Assembly: GCF_958304185.1 (NCBI RefSeq)
Contig: NZ_OY284433.1
Location: forward strand, 372,001 to 436,000
Direction of reading: 5' to 3'
Length of the DNA stretch: 64,000 nt
Origin: an uncultured Erythrobacter sp.
GTDB lineage: Bacteria; Pseudomonadota; Alphaproteobacteria; Sphingomonadales; Sphingomonadaceae
In this document: positions 56,531 to 64,000 of the stretch, piece after piece
How positions within the stretch are numbered: the first letter of the stretch is position 1
Layout of the letters: each line of letters opens with the position of its first letter
Made by a program: the position numbers and the translations under genes
Notes under the pieces: model-generated
Told to the model about the DNA's origin: nothing
What the model saw: only the letters and a program-made list of their open reading frames with translations
Database searches by the model: none

Positions 56531-57046
56531 ATGAAAATCACCGAAGCGGCCTCTGAACGCCATGTGCTGACCGTGATGGTCGACAACGAGCCGGGCATCC
56601 TCGCCAAGATCACCGGCCTGTTCACCGCGCGCGGCTACAACATCGACAGCCTGACCGTGGCCGACATCACCGAAGATCACGCGGTCAGCCGCATCACCAT
56701 CGTCACTAACGGCCCGCCATCGGTGATCGACCAGATCGAAGCGCAGCTCGAACGGTTGGTGCCGGTGCACAAGGTGCTCGACCTCACCACCGCCGGGCCG
56801 CACGTGGAGCGCGAGCTGGCGCTTATCAAGGTCACTGGCACCGGCGAAAAGCGGGTCGAGGCGCTGCGCCTCGCCGACATTTTTCGCGCGCGGCCTGTGG
56901 ATACGACCACCGAAAGCTTCATCTTCGAAATCACCGGCCCGCCCGAAAAGGTCGACAGCTTTATCGTGTTGATGCGCGAGCTGGGGCTGGTCGAGGTCGG
57001 CCGCACCGGCGTGGTCGGGATGCTGCGCGGGCCGCTGGGGGCCTAA
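56531..57046 (+). CDS. ilvH: Acetolactate synthase regulatory small subunit
   Basis: 171 residues. N-terminal ACT domain (HVLTVMVDNEPGILAKITGL, GYNIDSLTVADI) and C-terminal ALS_ss_C (about 90-171, ELALIKVTGTGEKRVEALRL, FEITGPPEKVDSFIVLMREL). It confers valine feedback on IlvB. A REP pair (57061-57129) separates it from ilvC. Confidence 0.96.
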   Translation: MKITEAASERHVLTVMVDNEPGILAKITGLFTARGYNIDSLTVADITEDHAVSRITIVTNGPPSVIDQIEAQLERLVPVHKVLDLTTAGPHVERELALIKVTGTGEKRVEALRLADIFRARPVDTTTESFIFEITGPPEKVDSFIVLMRELGLVEVGRTGVVGMLRGPLGA

Positions 57047-57060
57047 AGAATTTTCGTCAT

Positions 57061-58170
<1,110 letters not shown>

Positions 58171-58188
58171 ATCCAAAGCAACGGCCTG

Positions 58189-58788
58189 ATGTTTGAGGGC
58201 CGCAACGCAAAGCTGGTATACACGGCGATCGCCATCATCTGGGTGGTGATCGTCGTGCGTGCCGCGTTCAACGTCAAAGGGCCGGAAGATTTCGTCGTCA
58301 CCGTCGCGCAAAGCGAAGTGCAGGCCTTCGCGCGCGAGCAGCTGAACACGATGCAGGCACGCTCCTTCGCCGAGAAGGTCGAACTGTGCGCGATTGTGTT
58401 CGAAGCCAGCACGGGCGAACTCGACGCCACCCAGGTAAAGGTGGGCGATGAAGCGACCTGCGACCTGCGCTATTTCGACGAACCGGGCATGGCCCCGCTC
58501 GCCAGCATCCACACGCATGGCGCCTTTGACGAGAATTACGACGGCGAAGTGCCGTCGCTGATCGATCTGGAAGGTGACATTGAAAGCCAGATCGATGGCT
58601 ATGTCGCGACCCCGGGTGGCCGGCTGTGGCCGGTCGATTGGCAGCAGGAGCGTGCTGTGCTGGTCTGCGCTGAAGGCTGCCTGCGACAAGACCCCGCCTA
58701 TCGCCCTTGCCCCGGCGATCTGATCGCCCCAGCCTATTCGTCATCGCGACTGACCGCGCGAAATCGTCGGCCTGTCGTGCAGTGCTGA
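58189..58788 (+). CDS. DUF4329 protein with N-terminal membrane anchor
   Basis: 199 residues. One N-terminal membrane helix (KLVYTAIAIIWVVIVVRAAF), then a DUF4329 domain that looks JAMM/MPN-like: Glu in CAIVFEA, HTH in ASIHTHGAFDENY, and a Ser-x-x-Asp in PSLIDLEGD, the set of residues that coordinates zinc in JAMM proteases, with a longer spacer (13 instead of about 7) between HxH and Ser. It faces the periplasm and has several Cys near the end (VCAEGCLRQ, RPCPGD). 18 bp after ilvC. Function unknown. Confidence 0.72.
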   Translation: MFEGRNAKLVYTAIAIIWVVIVVRAAFNVKGPEDFVVTVAQSEVQAFAREQLNTMQARSFAEKVELCAIVFEASTGELDATQVKVGDEATCDLRYFDEPGMAPLASIHTHGAFDENYDGEVPSLIDLEGDIESQIDGYVATPGGRLWPVDWQQERAVLVCAEGCLRQDPAYRPCPGDLIAPAYSSSRLTARNRRPVVQC

Positions 58789-58858
58789 AGGGCAGCGCAT
58801 TGGCTGGAACCGCGATGGCTCCCGCGAATTGGGCCTTTTGAAGAAGGAGACCTATTCA

Positions 58859-59521
58859 ATGAACCGTTATGCTTTCGCAGCCGCCACTGCCGCCGCTCTT
58901 GCCGCCGTTACCGGCGGAATTGCCGCCGCGCCCACGATCTTTGCGCAAGGTGCGCCGCAGGTGCCCGGCGCGCAGGATCCCGCACGCGTCACCGCCGGGA
59001 CCTATGCGCTGGATGCAGGTCACACGCTGGTGGGATGGGAAGTCAGCCACTTCGGCTTCAACGACTATCTCGGCCTGTTCGGTAACATCACCGGCACGAT
59101 GACGATGGACCCGGCCAATATCGAGGCCGCCAAGGTCGAGGTCATGGTGCCGATCGCCGAAGTCAGCGTTGCCAGCGCAGGCCTTAAGGATCACCTCCTG
59201 CGCCCCGGCAAGGACGGCGGCGCGCCTGATTTCTTTGGCCCGACCCCGGGGATGGCAACTTTCACTTCGACCAAAGTGGTCAAGACAGGGGACATGACGG
59301 CGGACGTAACCGGCACGCTGACCATGAACGGCAAAAGCGCGCCTGTGACCCTCACCACGGAATTCATCGGCGCGGGTGCCAATCCCTTCAACAAGAAGGA
59401 CACCGTCGGCTTCCACGCCCGCACGACCATCGACCGCACCCAGTGGGGCGTGAACTACGGCGCGCCCTTCGTCGGCAAGGACGTGACGCTGACCATCAGC
59501 GCAGCCTTCGAAAAGCAGTAA
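58859..59521 (+). CDS. YceI family periplasmic protein
   Basis: 220 residues from ATG at 58859, with AAGGAG 9 nt upstream. Signal peptide about 1-27 (FAAATAAALAAVTGGIAAAP). The YceI lipocalin-like domain begins AGTYALDAGHTLVGWEVSHF and contains TSTKVVKTGDMTADVTGTLT and GFHARTTIDRTQWGVNYGAP. YceI proteins bind long polyprenoids in a hydrophobic cavity. Exported; physiological role unclear. Confidence 0.93.
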   Translation: MNRYAFAAATAAALAAVTGGIAAAPTIFAQGAPQVPGAQDPARVTAGTYALDAGHTLVGWEVSHFGFNDYLGLFGNITGTMTMDPANIEAAKVEVMVPIAEVSVASAGLKDHLLRPGKDGGAPDFFGPTPGMATFTSTKVVKTGDMTADVTGTLTMNGKSAPVTLTTEFIGAGANPFNKKDTVGFHARTTIDRTQWGVNYGAPFVGKDVTLTISAAFEKQ

Positions 59522-59567
59522 AGCCCTCTCGACTCGTTTTCGGCAATCGGGCAGGCGTGTCACCACG

Positions 59568-60719
59568 ATGCGCCTCTCCGATTGCCACAATATCGACGAT
59601 TTCCGGGTGCTGGCGAAGGCGCGCCTGCCCTTCCCCGTGTTCGACTATATCGACGGCGCGGCCGATGACGAATTGACCAAGGCACGCAACACCGCTTCCT
59701 TTGCCGAGGTCGATCTGGTGCCCGATGTTCTTGCCGGGGTGGCCGAGATCGACACGTCCTGCACCATTCTCGGCCGCAAGTCGGCGCTGCCGCTGATGCT
59801 CTCACCCACCGCGGTCCAGCGCGCCTTTCACTGGCAGGGCGAGCGGGCTGTTGCCAAGGCGGCGGAGAAATACGGGCTGTGGTTCGGCATTTCGAGCCTC
59901 GCCACCCGCTCGATCGAGGAAATCGCCGCGCTGACCAGCGGGCCCAAGCTGTTCCAGCTCTATGTTCACAAGGACAAGGGGTTGAACACCCACATGATCG
60001 AGCGGTGTCAGGCAGCGAAGTTCGATGCGCTGGCGCTGACGGTCGACACGATTGTTTCGGGCAAGCGGGAGCGGTGCTTGCGGAGCGGCTTTACCACCCC
60101 GCCGCGATTCACGCCTGCGAGCATCTGGAGCTATGCCACAAGGCCGCGCTGGACGCTCGATTATGTGCTGCGCGAGAAGTTCCGCCTGCCCAATCTCGAT
60201 ACCCATGTGACCGAAGGCAGTGGGCAGGCGGTGAGCATTGCGCACTATTTCAACACGATGCTCGACACGTCGATGAACTGGGACACCGCCGCCCGCATCC
60301 GCGAGCAGTGGGGCGGCACCTTTGTGCTGAAGGGCGTGATGAGCGCCGCTGATGCCCGCAGAGCCGTCGCAATCGGTGCGGATGCCATCATGATTTCCAA
60401 TCACGGCGGCCGCCAACTGGACGGCAGCCGCGCGCCCTTCGATCAACTGCCTGAAATCGTCGATGCCGTCGGCGGGCAGATCGAGATCATCTGTGATGGC
60501 GGTGTCCGGCGCGGCACTCATGTGATGAAAGCGCTATGCTCTGGCGCAACGGCGGCTTCGGGCGGGCGGCTGTATCTGTATGCCTTGGCGGCGGCAGGGC
60601 AAGAGGGGGTCGAGCGGGCGCTGGGCATCCTCAAGGACGAGCTGGAGCGTGGGATGCGGCTAATGGGCGTGACCCGGATCGACCAGCTGACGCCGGACCG
60701 GCTTAGGCATCGCGGTTAG
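59568..60719 (+). CDS. FMN-dependent alpha-hydroxy-acid dehydrogenase (LldD-like)
   Basis: 383 residues. FMN/substrate motifs: FPVFDYIDGAADDELTKARN, ISSLATRSIEEIAALTSGPK, FQLYVHKDKGL, LKGVMSAADARRAVAIGADA, the catalytic His in ISNHGGRQLDGSRAPFDQLP, and CDGGVRRGTHVMKALCSGAT. It oxidises L-lactate or a related 2-hydroxy acid, usually feeding electrons to quinone. Substrate cannot be fixed by sequence. Start ATG at 59568. Confidence 0.93.
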   Translation: MRLSDCHNIDDFRVLAKARLPFPVFDYIDGAADDELTKARNTASFAEVDLVPDVLAGVAEIDTSCTILGRKSALPLMLSPTAVQRAFHWQGERAVAKAAEKYGLWFGISSLATRSIEEIAALTSGPKLFQLYVHKDKGLNTHMIERCQAAKFDALALTVDTIVSGKRERCLRSGFTTPPRFTPASIWSYATRPRWTLDYVLREKFRLPNLDTHVTEGSGQAVSIAHYFNTMLDTSMNWDTAARIREQWGGTFVLKGVMSAADARRAVAIGADAIMISNHGGRQLDGSRAPFDQLPEIVDAVGGQIEIICDGGVRRGTHVMKALCSGATAASGGRLYLYALAAAGQEGVERALGILKDELERGMRLMGVTRIDQLTPDRLRHRG

Positions 60720-60792
60720 AGCAGCGCGTGTCATAATCCGGTAACGCAAAAGGCGTTTTGGCGAGCAAACCATACGGAATGGACCGATACCC

Positions 60793-61254
60793 ATGATCAC
60801 CGCAGCCCGCACCCTGCCGCTAGCCCTCGCCGCCCTCGCCCTCACCGCTTGCGGGAGTGAGCCCGCGCAGCCGGGCAATGACGCCGAAAGCTTCGCGGCC
60901 CGGATCGCTGCTGGTGAGGCGACACCTGCGCCCGGTGCGACGCCCGCGCCTGCGGCCACCGCCACGCCGCAGATCGCGGCTCCGCTGCCCGGCGCGGCGC
61001 CCGGCCCCTTTGCCAAGGGCACGCTCACCGATCCCGCCTCGCGCACCTGCGGCGCGCCGCTGATGGGGCCGTTCATCGGCAAGCTCGCCGATCAAGCCAC
61101 CCGCGCCGAAATCGCCAAGATGCTCGGCCGCACCGACAACTTGCGCTTCGTCGCCTTTGGCAGCGCCGGGACCGTCAACCCCGACGCGACCAATCCGCGC
61201 CTGTCGATCATGCTCGATGCGCAGAACATCATCCGCGATGCGCGCTGCGGTTGA
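60793..61254 (+). CDS. Lipoprotein with peptidase-inhibitor I78-like domain
   Basis: 153 residues. Lipoprotein signal LPLALAALALTAC (Cys at about 20). An Ala/Pro/Thr-rich linker (about 40-75) follows, then a C-terminal domain with CGAPLMGPFIGKLAD, LRFVAFGSAGTVNPDATNPR, LSIMLDAQNIIRDARCG, matching the I78 inhibitor family pattern (paired Cys, RLNxxLD...I..+RCG). It probably inhibits a serine peptidase in the periplasm; the target is unknown. Confidence 0.78.
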   Translation: MITAARTLPLALAALALTACGSEPAQPGNDAESFAARIAAGEATPAPGATPAPAATATPQIAAPLPGAAPGPFAKGTLTDPASRTCGAPLMGPFIGKLADQATRAEIAKMLGRTDNLRFVAFGSAGTVNPDATNPRLSIMLDAQNIIRDARCG

Positions 61255-61285
61255 ACGCAACGCTGAAACAAGCGCCATTCCCGGC

Positions 61286-61313
61286 TTGCACCCCGCGCAA
61301 TAATCGGCATAGA
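61286..61313 (+). promoter_or_regulatory. Candidate leu leader promoter
   Basis: TTGCAC (61286-61291) and CATAGA (61308-61313) are 16 bp apart. The predicted start of transcription (about 61320-61322) coincides with the ATG of the leader peptide, so the mRNA would be leaderless, as known for rhizobial trpL. Inferred. Confidence 0.45.
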
Positions 61314-61321
61314 CAGCTCGC

Positions 61322-61372
61322 ATGACGCGGAACGGACTTACGCTGCTTCGACTTATGCGCCCTTGGGCGTAG
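61322..61372 (+). CDS. Leu-rich leader peptide upstream of leuA
   Basis: A 16-codon open frame, MTRNGLTLLRLMRPWA, has four Leu codons in six positions (L6, L8, L9, L11) and ends 87 bp before leuA. It has no Shine-Dalgarno, in line with leaderless translation. Its position, length and Leu content are those of an attenuation leader that senses leucyl-tRNA supply. Too short to be found by ORF length; identified from context. Confidence 0.7.
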   Translation: MTRNGLTLLRLMRPWA

Positions 61373-61413
61373 GCGGCCGCGCGCGAGGATCAGCGCGGCA
61401 CCGCTCCCAAGGG
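61360..61413 (+). promoter_or_regulatory. Attenuator-like RNA structures of the leuA leader
   Basis: The end of the leader frame contains CCCTTGGG (61360-61367), which can fold locally (CGCCC-TT-GGGCG) or pair with CCCAAGGG at 61406-61413. Between them is a 7-bp hairpin GCCGCGC / GCGCGGC (61376-61382, 61393-61399). Ribosome position on the Leu codons would decide between pairings. There is no long U tract after the last stem, so control may be Rho-dependent or translational. Confidence 0.55.
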
Positions 61414-61459
61414 TAACCTGCCGCAGCTTCCCATTCCCTTTCGCGACGAGCCATCCACC

Positions 61460-63148
61460 ATGCCCATGCTCAAGCAGCCTTCCGTCAAATATCGCCCGTT
61501 CGGCCAGATCAACCTGCCCGATCGCCAGTGGCCTTCCCGCATGATCGAAAAGGCCCCGCGCTGGCTTTCAACTGACCTGCGTGACGGCAACCAATCAATC
61601 ATCGACCCAATGGACGCGGTGAAGAAGCGCCGCTTCTTCGATCTCCTGCTGGAAATCGGCGTGAAGGAAATCGAAGTCGGCTTCCCCAGCGCCGGAGCCA
61701 CCGAGTTCGATTTCATCTCCGGCCTCGTGAAGTCCGATGCGATCCCCGAAGACGTGATCGTCCAGGTGCTCACCCAAAGCCGCGAAGACCTGATCCGCAC
61801 CAGCTTCGCCAGCCTCGAAGGCGCGCGCGCCGCCATCGTCCACCTCTACAACGCGGTCAGCCCCGCTTGGCGCGACATCGTGTTCCGCATGAGCAAGGAC
61901 GAGGTGAAAGCCATCGCCGTCGCGGGCGCCAAGGTGATGCGTGATGAAGCGGCGCGCTATCCCGGCACCGACTGGCACTTCCAATACTCGCCGGAAACCT
62001 TCTCCACCGCCGAGCTCGATTTCAGCATCGAGGTGTGCGCGGCGGTGATGGAGGTGCTCCAGCCCACGCCCGAACACCCGATCATCCTCAACCTGCCCGC
62101 CACGGTCGAAGCGGCAACGCCGAACATCTACGCTGACCAGATCGAGTATTTCGGGCGGCATCTGCCGAACCGGGAAAGCGCGGTCCTGTCGCTCCACACC
62201 CACAATGACCGCGGCACCGGCGTCGCGGCGGCGGAGCTGGGGCTGATGGCGGGCGCCGACCGCGTCGAAGGCTGCCTGTTCGGCAATGGCGAGCGCACCG
62301 GCAATTGCTGCCTCGTGACGATGGCGCTCAATCTCTACACGCAGGGCGTTGAACCCGGTCTCGACTTCTCGGACATCGACCGCGTGATCGAGACGGTCGA
62401 ATATTGCAACGACATCCCGGTCCACCAGCGCCACCCCTATGGCGGGGAACTGGTCTACACGGCCTTCTCCGGCAGCCATCAGGATGCGATCAAGAAGGGC
62501 TTCGAGGCCCGCGATACGCAGAATGACGAGCAGTGGCGCGTGCCCTATCTGCCGATTGATCCGGCCGATCTCGGGCGTTCTTATGAAGCAGTGATCCGCG
62601 TCAATTCGCAGTCCGGCAAGGGCGGGTTCGCCTGGGTGCTGGAGAAGGATCAGGGCCTCAAGCTGCCCAAGAAAATGCAGGCCGATTTCAGCCGCCATGT
62701 GCAGCACATGGCCGACGAATTGGGCCGCGAGCTCAACGCCGCTGATATCTGGGACGCCTTCCGCAAGGCTTACCACGTCAAGACCCACCCCAAGCATTTC
62801 CAGCTGGTCCGCTACGAGGAAAGCCGCGCAACCGATGGCACCCGCATCTTTGCCGGAACCATCGCGGTCGAAGGCGCGGAGCAAAGCGTTTCAGGCCGCG
62901 GCAATGGCCTCATCTCCAGCGTGATGGGCACCTTGCGCGAAGCCTTCGGGGTCGAGCTTGAGGTGGTCGACTACACCGAGCACGCGCTGGGCGCTGGCAC
63001 GGATGCGCGCGCGGCGGCCTATCTCGAATGCCGCGCCCCTGACGGTCGCACGATCTGGGGCTGCGGGATCGACGAGGACATTGCCACGGCCAGCGTCCGC
63101 GCGGTGTTGAGCGCCGCCAACGCTGCCGTCGCGTCCCCCGCCGCCTGA
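61460..63148 (+). CDS. leuA: 2-isopropylmalate synthase
   Basis: 562 residues, the longer LeuA type. HMGL-like catalytic barrel with DLRDGNQSIIDPM, the metal HxH in SLHTHNDRGTGVAAAELGLM, and GADRVEGCLFGNGERTGNCC. The C-terminal LeuA dimerisation/regulatory domain (about 430-550) has TDARAAAYLECRAPDGRTIW. First committed step of leucine synthesis, normally leucine-inhibited. Preceded by a Leu-rich leader peptide. Confidence 0.98.
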   Translation: MPMLKQPSVKYRPFGQINLPDRQWPSRMIEKAPRWLSTDLRDGNQSIIDPMDAVKKRRFFDLLLEIGVKEIEVGFPSAGATEFDFISGLVKSDAIPEDVIVQVLTQSREDLIRTSFASLEGARAAIVHLYNAVSPAWRDIVFRMSKDEVKAIAVAGAKVMRDEAARYPGTDWHFQYSPETFSTAELDFSIEVCAAVMEVLQPTPEHPIILNLPATVEAATPNIYADQIEYFGRHLPNRESAVLSLHTHNDRGTGVAAAELGLMAGADRVEGCLFGNGERTGNCCLVTMALNLYTQGVEPGLDFSDIDRVIETVEYCNDIPVHQRHPYGGELVYTAFSGSHQDAIKKGFEARDTQNDEQWRVPYLPIDPADLGRSYEAVIRVNSQSGKGGFAWVLEKDQGLKLPKKMQADFSRHVQHMADELGRELNAADIWDAFRKAYHVKTHPKHFQLVRYEESRATDGTRIFAGTIAVEGAEQSVSGRGNGLISSVMGTLREAFGVELEVVDYTEHALGAGTDARAAAYLECRAPDGRTIWGCGIDEDIATASVRAVLSAANAAVASPAA

Positions 63149-63213
63149 CCACCCACGCTTGCGCCCTGCCCGATTTCGGCGCAACTTGGGCGGCGAGGGA
63201 GGAGAGGCAGGCA

Positions 63214-63999
63214 ATGACAAGTTGGGAGCAGAATCCCCCCGTGCCGACCGCGCCCGTGGGGCCGCAGATTGCGGATGACCTGAAGTGGAGCGACCTCACC
63301 GCCGCGCTTGGTGCAGGCTGGCGTGATTTTGTCGCCATGCCGCGCTTCGGGATGTTTTTCGGCGGGGTCTATGTGCTGGCTGGCCTCGCAATCGGCTGGT
63401 TCACGGTCACTGGCGGTGAGCTGACCTGGTTGATCCCGGCGATTGCGGGCTTCCCGCTGGTCGCGCCGTTCGTCGCTGTGGGCATGTATGAAGCAAGCCG
63501 CCGACGCGCTGCCGGAGAGGCCCTGTCATGGCGCGCGGTGCTGGGCGCGCTCAAAGGCCACGGTGACGATCAGATCCTGTCGATGGGCGTGATCGTGTTC
63601 GTCGCTTTCTCGTTCTGGATGATCGTGGCCCATGCGATTTTCGCGGTGTACATGGCCGAAAGCGGCATGGGGCACGATCCGATCGCCGCCTTCCTCACGC
63701 CGCCGGGGCTCGCCATGCTGGCGGTGGGAAGCGCGGTCGGTGGGCTGATGGCCTTTGCCTTCTACGCGATGACTGTGATCAGCCTGCCGCTGCTGGTGGA
63801 ACGCAAGGTCGATTTCCTCACCGCCATTTTCACCAGCCTAAGCGTGGTGCGCCGCAATTTCGCGGTGATGCTCGGCTGGGCGGCGGTGATTGCCGCGCTG
63901 CTGTTCTTGGCGATGCTACCTGGGTTCCTCGGGCTGATCGTGGCATTGCCGGTGCTGGGCCACGCGACATGGCATCTCTATGTGCGGGCGGTGGGCTGA
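63214..63999 (+). CDS. DUF2189 membrane protein
   Basis: 261 residues, complete to the stop at the window edge. About six membrane segments (for example GMFFGGVYVLAGLAIGWFTV, IPAIAGFPLVAPFVAVGMYE, MGVIVFVAFSFWMIVAHAIF, AVGSAVGGLMAFAFYAMTVI, VMLGWAAVIAALLFLAMLPG) and the family pattern of DUF2189 (W.DL..GW.DF......G, LVER..D...AI..S). Function unknown. Confidence 0.88.
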   Translation: MTSWEQNPPVPTAPVGPQIADDLKWSDLTAALGAGWRDFVAMPRFGMFFGGVYVLAGLAIGWFTVTGGELTWLIPAIAGFPLVAPFVAVGMYEASRRRAAGEALSWRAVLGALKGHGDDQILSMGVIVFVAFSFWMIVAHAIFAVYMAESGMGHDPIAAFLTPPGLAMLAVGSAVGGLMAFAFYAMTVISLPLLVERKVDFLTAIFTSLSVVRRNFAVMLGWAAVIAALLFLAMLPGFLGLIVALPVLGHATWHLYVRAVG

Positions 64000-64000
64000 C

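Noticed and set aside
54641-56803. A 720-residue minus-strand protein opposite ilvB
   Set aside because: It is the antisense shadow of a GC-rich coding region, with Arg/His-rich composition and no recognisable domain. The same holds for long antisense frames opposite rpoD (27525-29012), glyA (31129-32487), ilvC (57043-58689) and leuA (61595-62884).
60743-60757. A terminator (AACGC-AAAAG-GCGTT) after the LldD-like gene
   Set aside because: The stem is only 5 bp with TTTTGG after it; too weak to call.

Overview
The window is high-GC chromosomal DNA of an alphaproteobacterium, most likely a member of the Sphingomonadales close to Erythrobacter or Porphyrobacter. This is inferred from the gene families and order (carA, yqeY, dnaG, rpoD; rpiB, glyA, nrdR; a RibB with an N-terminal HTH domain; DUF883/holin-like membrane genes; paired Coq4 proteins). 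No rRNA gene, intact tRNA or CRISPR array was seen. Nearly all of it is single-copy core genome; the accessory parts are the first 3.3 kb and a small cassette near 23 kb.

Region 1 (1-3337) is the right end of an integrated island. It holds a partial unknown gene, a TacAT-like GNAT/DUF1778 toxin-antitoxin pair with a palindromic operator, a P4-type tyrosine integrase broken by one in-frame amber codon, a small HTH-like gene, and a 45-bp tRNA-Lys 3' fragment that is the probable attachment site. About 470 bp with no clear gene follows.

Region 2 (3.8-10.7 kb) is the most interesting locus. An outer-membrane barrel and an ECF sigma/RskA-type anti-sigma pair lie beside a bufferin-type RiPP metallophore system. 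Two exported Cys-rich precursors (BufA2-type on the minus strand, BufA1/DUF2282-type on the plus strand) are transcribed divergently from a shared 190-bp region. That region carries two back-to-back GTAAC(C/G)-N16-CGAA motifs, the form I recall for the Caulobacter SigF regulon. BufA2 is followed by a strong intrinsic terminator, then BufB (DUF692/MNIO), BufC (DUF2063) and an exported S33-like hydrolase; BufA1 is followed by a DoxX protein.

Region 3 (10.7-22 kb) has riboflavin genes (an HTH-RibBA-like protein with an 18-bp palindrome in its probable promoter, then ribH), a MarR-like regulator, eno, a four-gene membrane/stress operon, DUF4170, a GNAT, greA and carB. Between carB and carA (22-25 kb) sit a lipoprotein, a secreted-protein gene whose 5' end runs into a GC-rich palindromic repeat, and a DUF559 gene flanked by copies of that repeat.

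Region 4 (25-35 kb): yqeY, dnaG, rpoD, then rpiB-glyA-nrdR-trmJ and rpsD with a clear terminator. Region 5 (35-50 kb): chorismate mutase, S9 peptidase, tgt, porin-like barrel, ABC transporter, queA, cyclophilin, coaD, AIM24, ispA/xseB, purL. Region 6 (50-54.6 kb): two Coq4 paralogues around a nitroreductase, with near-identical TTACATSAATGTYA sites upstream, then serB and miaA whose start codons overlap head-to-head. Region 7 (54.6-64 kb): branched-chain amino-acid genes ilvB-ilvH-ilvC and leuA, the latter behind a Leu-rich, probably leaderless leader peptide with attenuator-like pairings.
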